DNA of 64,000 nucleotides from the NCBI RefSeq assembly GCF_003589595.1, contig NW_020653993.1:8285360-8349359 (forward strand). The letters are read 5' to 3'. Origin of the DNA: Hyposmocoma kahamanoa (lineage: Eukaryota > Arthropoda > Insecta > Lepidoptera > Cosmopterigidae). A program made the translations under genes and the position numbers. The notes below the pieces were generated by a model that worked only from the letters and a program-made list of their open reading frames with translations, did not search any database and was not told where the DNA came from. Shown here one piece after another: positions 36,201 to 49,368 of this stretch. The number at the start of each line of letters is the position of its first letter. Position 1 is the first letter of the stretch.

Positions 36201-39200
36201 ATAAAAATAATCGGTTCTCACTACTCAAAGTATATTGAGAGAAAACGCCTTGAATTGGAGAAATAGCAAAATCAACCATTAAAATAATTGCTCCTAAATT
36301 AAAGTTAGGCGCTATTTATAAAAATGAACCTTCATGTGTGAACAGCCACCCCTAAAGGTGATTGATTTTCTTAAAAATGAAATGGGACCACTATGGAAGT
36401 ACCCCCTTTCCAACAAAAAAAGAGCCTGAAAATCGGTTCACAAATACCGGAGTTATCGCGTAACATACATACAAAAAAAAAGAACATACAGTCGAATTGA
36501 GAACCTCCTCCTTTTTTAAGTCGGTTAAAAACGAAAATAAAAACGTGTCCAGCGATCCCGTAAGTGACGATCGTATTAGATTTCATTTGTAAAGATTTCG
36601 AATTTCGAGAAACAAATGCCGAGTTGTGTCGTAAAATTATACATTAATTTTACAGCACGTCATAATTGAGAATAATGTACAGTAATTAGCTCCGTCAACG
36701 TAGGAAATATTACGAAACTTACAAACGAAGCGGACAAATGTCAAAACGGCCATCATAGCGACCAGTACCATAGGAATTGTTTTATGACAAGCAATACCTT
36801 GTTTTGTACAAAATGAAATAACCTTCAAACTTATTACATAGTTTGACTCGAGCAAAGATTATAATGTAATATTAGGTTTATTAAATGTCACGATGCTGTG
36901 CTACCGTGGTATTCAATTATTTTTGGAAAGTTACTCCACTAGTTTGTTATCACTCATAGATTTCTCACTGATGGTCCTCGGCAAAAAAAGTCGTTAAAAC
37001 CAAAAGAACTGCAACAAGCACGTAGAGAGAAAGTCGTAAGGTTCGCTGGTTCGTCTGTAAGGTCATTGGTTCGATTACAGCCAGATCGAGGGGAACCTAT
37101 CACAAAGTCGAAAATTTTTTGTCCGAAATAACGTTCGGTCGAATTTTCATAACACCGAAAACCGAATTATAACGAAACATTTGTACTTTCAGAATATTTT
37201 GAATTTTTATCGCAACTACATGATTACGTTCGGTTAGGTCAGGTTAAGGATAAACCAGATCGAAGAATTCTTTCTCTGTGTTCCATCTTTGTATTAACAA
37301 TTAAAGATTATGTATTTGACTCAACTTGTTTATCGTAATTTTATAGACTACATTGAAAATAAAGTAATTTTTCAAAATCACATATATTTGTTTTTTCAAA
37401 GAAATTTAACTTTCGGACTCTTTACAAGTCCCATGGTGACAAAGATGGTAAAGTCGTCTACCAGTTATGGCTAATATTATGATAAAGAAAAATTGTTTCA
37501 TAACCAAAATCACAAATCACAAAAGTCTAGAAACTCAAACTATAGAGTATTAGGTATGGGCTACATTATTAGTTTTGCGAAATTGCAATGAATGGACACT
37601 ACCTTAGCCTGTTCTTCTACATGTACTTTTTCTTTTTCCTGTATCTGCTGCCGTAGTGCGTCTGGTCGGTGTTCATATCGATGTGCCATACTCTGTTGTG
37701 CCATACTCTCCTGTGCCATGATCTGCTGCGCCTTACTTTGTTGTGCCATACCCTGTTGTGCCACACGCTGCTGGGCCATACGCTGCTGCGCCATTCTTTG
37801 CGCCAGTTGATGTTTCTGTAGTAAGGGAAGAGGCACTTCCTTCCTATCTGCTTCAGGTGGTAATGGAGACTGGAAAATTAAAGTACCACATCATAATATA
37901 TCTGTTAAGTACAATCAGTCGAAATTTAAAGAAGACACGGCGAAAATGTTTATTCGTTACGCTCATTTATAAGGGTTGCTTGGAAAAATAAAAATAAATC
38001 TTTTAAAGAATGTTGGTAAACCATCCAAGGTATTGACGAAGGGGATGACGATGCTGAGTCTTTAGAAGCTGCTGAAGGAAAATATCTTCATACTTTATCG
38101 CTTTCTGACACGCCCACAGCATAAAAGTTTCAAGAAAATATAAATTCAATTTGTTAACTTGTGAAAGACCTTATTTTTATGACACCAAGTGACGAATGCC
38201 ACTTAGTTTGACCAATACCGTGCCCGTCACCCGTCACCCTAAGGCTGCTGATAGATTGACTGTATGTTTGCAGTTAAAGCGTGTGTCGTGATCAACTTCA
38301 TGTAGCTGAGACCACAACTGCAAGAAGGTGATAATGATTTCACGCATTAACCAGATGCAGTTGAGGTCTCGGATAACGATTTCACGCATTAACTTCATGC
38401 AGTTAAAACTTGAAACCGACTTAATGCAGCCGAGATCGACTGCATAAGTAAAGTTGTTATCAGCTTCATGCAGTCGATGTCTCGGCTCCGACGATCAGTT
38501 AGCAGCCTAAGACATATCATTAAGTTGAGTAATTTCACCAGCACTCTTATCCTTCAAAACCGGAACACCGTAATGCTCACATTACCGCTTGGTGGCAGAA
38601 ATTGATAAGGTGGCAGTGCTTCCCTCGACTAACTCTACAAAGAGCCTTACTGCCACTCTAACGGCCGTCCTTTCAAAAGATTGGAAATTAATCCTCAGTT
38701 GCTTGTTATTCATAGGTAGGTATATTTTACTGAGGCAGGAGAATGATGCATCATGTTCATTTTAATTGACAGAAAAAGGAACCGCACTCTGGACGGTTAC
38801 AATATGAACTTAGTAGCGCCATCTAGCAAACCTTAGCGTGCACTGCTATGACGAAATCTATACCTCGACAAGCTATTTTTTTGTAGTTATATAATGATCT
38901 ACCAGATTTCGCTACCGACACAATTTAAAGAAAACTTAGTCAACAAATATGCAAGGCTAAAAAGGTATACAAACTCGCTTCTTATAAAAGCGTTCGTCCA
39001 GAGAAACACTGCCACTTTACCTATTTGTACCGCCAAAGAGTAATAATGTGAGTTAATTATGCAGTCCAGTTTTAAGAGGTAAGAAGGATGCCAGTGAAAG
39101 TGCAAACACATGAGACTTGTAAATGTTTAGTCTCAGAGTGAATGAGAGGTACAGTGGCAATGCACTTTTTTGATTGTTTTGGATTGCAATGACCAATATT

Positions 39201-42200
39201 ATTTTCTTTGGCGTATAGGAAAACACTAGGCAAAATTCGTATGTTTCGCGTCAAACTTGCTCAATGCTCGGCATTAGACTCGTATACGGAGTTCCGAACG
39301 TTTAAGATCCGATGACGGATGAAAGTGCAGGATGCTGGAACTCAAATGGAATTAGGCGGGTCGCATAGCAAGGTGGGGCCATGACAGATGGAGAAAGAAG
39401 TCGACTGATTGGTGGCTGAGGATGGGCAGAAGAAACTTCAGGCGCCCAATTGCAAGGTGGGTCGACAACATAGCACGCGTCGCGGGGTGTCAATGGAAGC
39501 GGCTAGCACAGGACCGTGGTGGATGGCACAAACTTCGGGAGCCCTATACCCAGCAGTGGATGACATCAGGATGTGGATGAACTTACATGCAAAGAAGAAG
39601 AGCGTGTTTTAATTGTCGTTGTTGAGCGAAACGTTACCCGCATTTTTTTGTACTCTGTCCATCTCGAGTACCAGGAGCGCATAGATTCACAAAAGTAAAT
39701 ACCTAAGTACACTTACGTACTGCCCGGTTCGTCCAATTCCCCTCATTGGTCTCTGAGGTAGCTCATAATATGGCTCCGGTTTCTGATTTTCGCGTTGTTC
39801 ATACTGTAATATTAATTAGAGATTAACTTACCTTTGAACCCGGAAATGATCGCTTTACTATTGATTTTGGTGTCAATGTTCATTTTATCTATAGAGAAAA
39901 CATCGCATCCTTAGTGTATAAATAAGGTCACGTTTGCAAAATGACAACTTTTGAGGGGAGAGGTTTAAGATTCTACGAACGAAATTAATCGATACCATTT
40001 TTATGCTCAAACTTTTTTATTATTATGTAGGCAACAAACAAGCATACGGTCCGCCCGATGGAAAGTGGTCACCGTCACCTCTGAACGCCTGTAACACCAG
40101 GTGCAGTGTGTCACGAACGCGTTGCCAACCCTTCAGGACCCCTCTGAAACCCCTTTTGAAGAATTCCATGCTGTATTCCTGTGGAAAAACCCCGACAGGG
40201 AGTGCATTCCACAACCTAATTGTACGTTGGAGGAAGCTTCTTTCAAACCGTACAGCACGAGATCGATTCGGTTCCCAGAGAGTGAGGATGGACTTTCCTG
40301 CCGGTGGCGAGTGGTGCGATGATACAATATTGCTGTTGGCATCATGCCAAACAGTTCTTCAAAATATTGGCCATTGTACAGGCGATAGAACATACAAAGG
40401 GAGGCAAAGTCTCTCCTCGAAAACAGTGGTTCAATATCGTCTGTAAGCACAAGATCGTCAACAATTCTCATAGCACGTATTTGAACCGCGTCAAAAGGTC
40501 CAAGCTGGCATCCGGGAGCCCCCGTCAAAAATGACAGCAGCGTTAAGTAGCAGGCTGTCTGTAGAGCACACTGAGCTTTTTGGACGGATTTAGTTCTGTA
40601 TGAAAAGTACCAAGAATTCATAAATTTCAGGACGTGCAGCAAAACATATGTTTGCGACCTGTTTTTTTATGTGTATTTATTGCTATACCAGGGGTGTAAT
40701 GTTCTTTGAAATTTCATAACCTACCGTGCTTTTAAAAATATAAATAATAAGTATTAGACAACATCACGTACATTGCTCCGATTCCAAAGTAAGTAACTTG
40801 AGCACTTGTGTTGTGGAAATCGGAAACACCGACGGTACTATAAACACCCACACGCAATATAGAAAAGTTAGTTCTCTACACTGACCCGGCTAGGGGACCG
40901 AATGCGAAACATCAGAGATGACGGCTCCTTGAAAACCGGTGTGCAAGCCACTCGACCACAGAGACAGTCATTTAAAATATATGATAGGTCAAAATCATCT
41001 GATATCAAAGTTTTTTTTTACTTTATATTTTCTAATGCTATTAAAAGTCAAATCTGCATTATGAATGCAGATTTAACTTTTGCTATAAAAAAAAATCATT
41101 AATTTCAATTGGTTACAATAAATCCCAAATATAATAACAAAGATATCCCAAATAAAATAATGACGAAAATTGACAAGTTCAACTCAACACAGTGGGAAAG
41201 TTTTTGTTTGTTTTTAATATAATTATCGCGTCATTCACATTTTAATTAATAATAAATTATGAAAAACATTAATTATAATAATTCTTACTCTGTCTCCATT
41301 GACTTCATCGAAATTATCCATTCTATGCTGTAAAATTTAACAAAAAAACAATCTAACTAACTTTTGTTAGTTCTCTACTCTCTCAGAGATGGCGACACGA
41401 TGAAAATCGGTGTGCAAGCCACAAGACCACAGAACAATCTACTCCACCGACTTAATTTATATTTACCGAAAAATATTTATAGTAATAGCGATTTTATGCA
41501 ATACATTTCTTATGCTTGGTGCTTGCCAAACTATTTATTCATCATACGGAAATATTATTATGAGAACCATCATATTCTGAAAAAAAAACTTGTAAAATAT
41601 ATTGAAAAAAAGTCTTAAAATGGCTTAATTTAACACTAATAATAATATTTTAGTTATTGTCGTCACAATTACGAACCGTATAATTATGTACGTTAATTAT
41701 GAAAACATTCAAACATTTAATTAATTAAATTAACTTAATTATACGGAGTGTAATTATGTTGACAGTAACCGTTTTCAAATGTACTGTCATAAAATCCACA
41801 TTACTCCACAAGGTAACCACGTAGCCATCACGCAATTTGAAAATACAATTTGAAAGAATATTCACGGATTTAGTATTATTATATATATAATATAGATTTA
41901 ATATTATTTTAAACTCTCGCCTCTCCCAAGGCCTAAAAAGATTAATTTTGAATTTTTAAATGGCAGAGGCGGTATTTCCCCTCCGGAGCCTGCATTGCAC
42001 GGCCTCACTCGTCTGGGGGGCGGGTCGGAGGACAACCGACTCGCCCCTCCGTTGGCGCGGGAGCCCTGGCGTAAGCTAGGGCAGCCGGGCGGCGTCGTGG
42101 TGAATGTTCACTGATCCCACGGCGCCGACTCAACCGGCAAGAGGGAAACCCGGGGGGGTTTTAGTGGGGTAGGCCCTCCAGTCTGGAGGGAGAGTCCCCA

Positions 42201-45200
42201 CATAACCCCTGAGTCTCCCTGGGCTCAGGGGTATCCATAAAGATTTCCCCCCGTCAAAAAAAAAAAAAAAAGGGGCGGTATTTCCCGGCAATGGCATAGT
42301 CGGCCGGGAACAGGGACTCAGGTCGCCTTCAGCATTTGTGCTGGAAGCGACACGCCACAGAAATAGTGAGTTGAAAAACAACTTTGTAAAACTTCTGATA
42401 TTCATACTAATTGTCCAAGGATGCTGAGTGAGAATTTTGGAAAAATCACAAATTCTCATTTAACTGAATTTAAGAAATCCTTTTTCCGTTTCGATTTTTT
42501 TTTAATTCTATAAATTTCACAAACGAGGCGTGCTGAGTACAAACCATAATTTCGGCGATTAGAAAATGTAAGAAGTTATCGTTATACGTAAACAATGGCC
42601 AACGGCTTATATGTGAAGTACACAAATAGTTTTGAAATAGAGTGACCAAATTTTCGTACCTACTGCAAAGAACAGGAAATAAGCAAGAGTTCACATGTAT
42701 TATTATAATTATAAGTATCATATTCCGTTAAGGTACTGCAAGGTTTATCAATTTGAAAGGGGATCTTATGATTACTTACATTGCAAAAGGAAACTTGCTT
42801 ATTTTACTTACAAAAATTACGACAATTGGAAATTACATCTCCGTTTTTTAACACGTTCATTGCCAAGCTAAAAATTGGAATTTCATTTGATGCCCAAATT
42901 TTTATGTTTTAGTTTTAATTGTGCACAAAATAAGTAAGTATATTATTTATATATACTTTTACTATTATTATTTTAGGAGTTATATAGTTAAATATTTATC
43001 ACGCGATATGGTATGATTGCATTCGTTATTGCCCATATGGCCAGAAATGCGATATCGCGTGACGAGACCAACATGTCATGCGCTTGGTGGTAAGCGACAC
43101 GCCTGTCCATAACAATTGCTGTACCACTCACAGTTTTAAATCGCAATAATCAGAGGGGCACTGTCACTGCGCCTGTGCTTGTAATTCCACCTGCACCCTT
43201 ATCCTTCAATACCGGAACGAAGTAATGCTCACATTATTGCATGGCAGCAGATATAAGTAAGGTGACGGTACTTCCCTGGACGAACTCTTTTGCAAGGAAG
43301 TCTATTGCTACAACATTTTGGACAAATTACCGCAAAATCCAACCCAGTCCATTTTCAAAAAGCGAATTCCATTTGTATTTTGAAAGGACATAATCCTTGA
43401 AAGCTCAAAACAAATTTGTTTTTAAATAAAATAATAAGAAATATATTTTTTGAGATATTTTTTGTGCAATAAGTCCACTAGTTTTCTTACGATTATGATT
43501 ACAAACATCGAACACACACACACAGAGAAAAATTTCGTCGACCCGGTGGGCCTTGAACCCACGTCCATGCTGCACCGTAGCATTGCTCTTACCAACTGAG
43601 CCAGTTACCGAGAAATTCTCCTGTGTGTTTTTATTACAATCTTTGTACTGACTTTTCGGCATTCGTCGCCGCTAGTGACATCTTGTGAGAGATTTTTGAG
43701 TAACATTCTCACCGCAGCCGACACCTTTACAAGTATCACAATTGACAAGTACTACTGACAAGTACTTCACACCGGGACAGTTGCTTCAGCTGTACCAAGC
43801 ACAAGTCCGGTCGTGTATGGAGTACTGCTGCCATTTATGGGATGGCTCTGCTAAATACCAACTGATCACCTTGGATTCAACAGACAAGCGTACTAAGAGG
43901 CTTATAGGTGACTCGGAATTTGTAGAGGCGAAGCTGCAGAGCCTTGAACACCGCCGTAGAGTTGCCAGCTTATCGGTATTCTCCAAGATATATCACGGAG
44001 AGTGTGCGATGGAATTGCATAATTTGATTCCGCCTTACCCTTTCCATCATCGGGTAACTAGACGTGGACTGGGGTTCCACCCCTATGGTGTGGATGTTCC
44101 CCGGATTCTCACGAAGTGTTTCGCTTCCACATTTGTATGGCGAGCGGCTAGGGAGTGGAATTCCTTGCCTGCAGACTTATTCCCCGAATGCTATAACTTG
44201 GGCCTTTTCAATGCGAGAGTGAATAGATATTATTTAGGTGTGCATGCTACATCCTCGACCTCATCGGCACTTTCCATCAGGTGAGATGGAGGTCAAATGT
44301 GCACTTATTTTTTATAAAAAAAAACTGACGCAGATGTCACTTTTCGATCAAATGTATTTATTGATGTTTTTTTTTGTTAAATAACTCCACTAGTTTTGTT
44401 ATGATGATGAATACAAACATCGAACACACAAAAAAATCACTAGAATTTCGACGACTCGGTAACTGGACCAGTGGCTCAGATGGTTAGAGCAATGCTACGG
44501 TGCAGCAAGGACGTGGGTTCAAGTCCCACCGGGTCGACGAAAAAGAAATTATGTATGTTCGATCTTTGTATTCACAATCATATTAAATAATTGCTATAGT
44601 CTAGCTTGACACTTATAACTTTGGATCATTCTTATTACAAGTGGCGTAAAGTAGATATTAAATCATAAAAGTCAAGATTAAAGTTAAACTGCCTCTGTGG
44701 CCTAACGGTTACCATGCCGGACTGCCACGCAGAGGTCCCAGGTTCGATTCCCGGGCCGGTAGAAATAGTTGTATGGCCTACAATTATTTCTCTCGTGAGT
44801 TTGGATGTAATTTGTGGTTGTCTATGTGTGTGTCCATGGCACCCGCGACACAGGGTTTCCCTAGTGCGGGGCTATGTTGAGTGTGTGCGTTATTTATTAT
44901 TATTATTTATTATTATTATTAAAGTGCTCATAACTCTGTAGCAAAACAAATACACGAACAAACATGCGAACAAGTCGTACACCTGATAGTAAGTTACACG
45001 CCTGTCCATAACAATTGCAGTGCCACTCAGAGCTTTAAACCGGAAAGATCTGAGGGGTACTGCCACTGCGTCAGTCCCTTTGATACATTAGTTGACAAGT
45101 CTCATGTGCCTGTAATTTCACCAGCACCCTTATCCTTCAAAACCGGAACACAATAATGCTGACATTACTGCTTAGCAGCAGAAATAGGTAACGTAGCAGT

Positions 45201-48200
45201 ACTTAGGGACGTAAAGCTTGTGAAAGACTTCGTTCTCCTAGACGAACTAGCTCTACGGCTGCTGAAACTTTAAAGTAATAAACGCACTTTTGACTTATGG
45301 TCGCATGGGACTTTATTATTCAAGGGTACCAATTAAGAGTTTAATTTAAAGCCGCCCTTCGTACCTACCTAATACAACCATTAAGATGAGTCCACTGATA
45401 TGGGCATTAGTATATTGTTTAATAGTAATACGTAAGTCATTAACAGAACAAATGACTAGCTAATCGATCGTATGAATCATCAAGACACGTCACGACACAA
45501 TTCAAACTCACAAGGAACTCTACTGCGTGTAAACTATTTCATTTACAGATATGTTAATATGAACAAAAATAAGTTGATTTTGTTTTCTCTTCATGTATTT
45601 AGACTAAAGCTGAACAAACTACTACTACAAAACAAAAAACCAAAGAAGTGGAATAGAACTGGCGAAATACCGCTTGTTCTGTTATTTTATCTTAGACTAT
45701 GGATTTTATACCAATCATTTTTGTTATAAAGATTGCAAGACTTTTAGGCCAATTTAACCAATCAGGAGGCAGCATAGCATTTAAGTAGCGTTTAAAAGGT
45801 CCTTTTTTTAAACTCATTATAGTTCAAGGATTTTTTTACACAAAAAGAAACAGAAGTCCCAATTTTGGTCCAGAAAACCTTTATGTAAGTAACACCTTTT
45901 CCGCCCAGAAAACGACATTATTATTACTTGCTTTTATTATTACTGTTGAGTGTCGACAGAGTGTGAAAGCATTTTGTACGTTTAGTATTCTGCTAAAAGT
46001 TAAGAGTCGTCAGTGGCTAGCCGTCGCGCTACTTTTCGCTGCCTTTACATTTTTTTGGTATTCTGCTCTTTAATGGCGAGTCGATGGCGCGTTATTGGCG
46101 TAATCTACTAATTATTTGACACAATAATTGTAACTTTTTACAAAAAACCTATTTGCCTTTTTTCATTGAAATTGGTTACCAGAAAATGCGTGAAACCGGA
46201 CTCGTTCCCTAGTTTGCCACACTTAGAAGTGGAATAATTCCGTCAAATTTAAATGGTACCGATATTGAGGTCCTCCGTTTTTTGAAGTCAGTTAATTTGA
46301 ATACTAAATTGCTGCTTAAAAGGCATAACAATTCAGTTAGGCATAGTAATTTCCATAGTATTTTTAGTAAGGCAATATCGATCGTTAGTGTTTGAATGAA
46401 TTCATGCTATCACTACCTTTCCACTAACATTATGTTAAGATGCAACTGCCATTCTAACTAGAGTTTTAGTAGGATAACAAATACTATCATAATTGTAATA
46501 AAATCTCAGTTACAATGATCAGTAATTTTAATAAAATTAGCAGAATTGGGGGCGCTGTAGAACTGAAACATTTTATTAATTGAGTGTCAGTTTTGGGTTT
46601 TACAAGTTTTAATTAAATCTTCGTCTAACAAGAAAAGTTACATAAGTACTAAAAATTCTCCATAGCACTCTAATCTACTACCATAAATTTTACGACACTA
46701 TTTAGAATTTTCTAACTGAAATATTCGCATTTTCAAAGCCAAAAAACTTCAATGTAACATTGTTATTGACACGTAAATGAACACTTTAAGACATTGACTT
46801 ACGAATAAATGGACGACCGGTCTAATACAAAAACCACGAAAAAAATGTCCCAAGTCAACCTATTCGAAATTTAAATTGTAATGTCATCGCAGTATCGCGC
46901 TGTCAGTAGAACAAATGAAGACTAAAGCGGAGTTTGGCGCTCTGTATACGATTTTAGCGCCTTACAAGTGCGGACACTTTTTAGCGCGGACCCGACGTCC
47001 ATATAATCGTAAGTCAATGCTTTAAGAGTTCATACTACCTCAAATGACTTTAGTTGATTCCGAATAGCAGTGAAAGTGTTGAATCTTACAGAAATATACT
47101 GAAAAATTGAGTATGTACACTGATTAGTATACGGTGTGAAGACACGATTCCTAAAAATTTACATGATAGAAAAAAAAACATATACTTAACTCCAAATTTT
47201 ACAAATAAGGGCGCGTTCCCACTATGTCGTGACGACAGATTGTCGTGCAGTTTACAGTGTCGTGTCTTGTATATTTAAATGAAGTTGTTCACATATAGCA
47301 CGACACGATTAACTGTCGTTCACGATTTTTCATCGTTACAACGACAAACTGTCGTCACCGTGGGAACAGACAGTAGTATCGAGTCTCTTAATAGGATTTC
47401 TTATTTTTTAAATAAGTTTAAATTATTAATGCTCTCTTACTACATGGACACTAAAAATTGCTAGTACCTACAAAACACAAGGTAACATATTTGTTATTCA
47501 CTATTTTCACAACCAAGCTCATTCTTCGATCGAGTGTGGAACAATCAACAAACCCTGATGGGAAAAGGACTGCATGAAAAGAATATTCAACACAAGCGCT
47601 GCTGATTGCCATGAGTTATATAATAATATATGAAATGATAATAATTCATTTATTTCAAGTAACATTGACTCATATAATTCGTTTATCTATACACATATCA
47701 TAAACCCTCTATGATGTGTTCAAAACCTGTCCCCAAGTGCAACCTATCCCCAAGAAAGGAGATCGGTCTGATCCGACAAACTATCGCCCAATAGCTGTCA
47801 CTTCAGTGCTCTGCAAAGTGATGGAGCGGATTCTAAATATCCAGATAATCCGGCACCTGGAACGTCACTCCATTCTTAATGATCGGCAGTATGGGTTTCG
47901 GCCGAACCGATCAACGGGTGACGTTCTAGCGTATCTAATGCATCTCTGGGGTGAAGCTATCGACAAACAGGGCGAAACCTTAGCGATAAGTCTGGATATT
48001 GCTAAGGCCTTTGATCGGGTCTGGCACCGTGGTCTCCTCTCCAAGCTTCCGGCATATGATCTTCCCGGCCGCCTTTGTGAGTGGATCTCCGGCTTTCTGC
48101 GCGAGCGAAGATTGCGTGTCCTTGTTGACGGAGGCACTTCGCGGCTCGTGACAGTTAATGCTGGGGTGCCACAGGGCTCAGTGCTGTCGCCCACGCTGTT

Positions 48201-49199
48201 CCTTCTGCATATCAATGACTTGTTGCCTTTTGGCAACATTCATTGCTATGCAGATGATAGCACAGTGCACGGTTGCTATTATAAGCAATCGTCAAGCACC
48301 CGGGAGGACCCTGAGAGAAACCGGGAAAAACTTGTCGCTGAGCTCAACCATGTTTTGGAGCATATATCGTCGTGGGGCTCCCGAAACTTGGTTGAGTTCA
48401 ACGCCAAGAAAACCCAGGTATGCGCGTTCAGCTCCAAAAAATCCCCATTCCTTCCACTTCCCCATCTTCAGGGTACAACGCTGACGCTGCGGGACAGGCT
48501 CAGTCTGCTGGGGATGAGCATCCGGAAGGACATGAGCAACAAAGATTACATCGAGAGCGTCATCTGTACCGCGTCGCGCAAGCTTGGCATCCTGAACAAG
48601 GTGCACCGATTTTTTACTCCAGAGCTGCGATACCTGTTGTATAAAGCTCAGGTCCGAAGCAGCATGGAGTACTGTTCGCACCTTTGGGACGGCTCTGCCA
48701 AGTACTTGCTCGATGCCCTAGATGGACTGCAGCGCTACGCCTTCCGTGTTGTCAACGATCCTCATGTAACTGAGCATGCGGAGTCGTTACAGCTTCGCAG
48801 AGATATAGCGTCTCTTAGCGTATTCTATCGTCTGTACCACGGTGAGTGCTCTGAAGAGTTATTCAACCTTGTCCCTTCCTCTCCTTTCCATCAGCGGACC
48901 ACCCGTGCCGGACTGCGTTGCCACAGTTGGACGGTCAGTTCAATACCGTCCCGCACTAAAAAGTTTGGCAATTCGTTTTTATGCCGAACCATCAAATTGT
49001 GGAACCAACTCCCGGCGCATGTATTCCCTCCCCTCTATAACATCGGGTCCTTCAAACGTAGTGTGAAGAAGCATTTGGCCAGACCGGCAAAATGATAGTG
49101 ACGGAGTGAAGATATTTGTGTTTTCCATCCGTTACTCTCATCTCTGGACTGTATTCGCACTTTCCATCAGGCGCGGTGCAGTCATTTTGCCGAGTCACA

Positions 49200-49231
<32 letters not shown>

Positions 49232-49331
49232 NNNNNNNNNNNNNNNNNNNNNNNNNNNNNNNNNNNNNNNNNNNNNNNNNNNNNNNNNNNNNNNNNNNNN
49301 NNNNNNNNNNNNNNNNNNNNNNNNNNNNNNN

Positions 49332-49368
<37 letters not shown>

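Noticed and set aside
37592..37991. Cys-rich plus-strand ORFs (CCAILSCAMICC)
   Set aside because: Antisense of the MAQQ-repeat exon.
42470..42800. GTAAG sites near 42745-42775 as exon donors
   Set aside because: No in-frame open segment with a usable acceptor.
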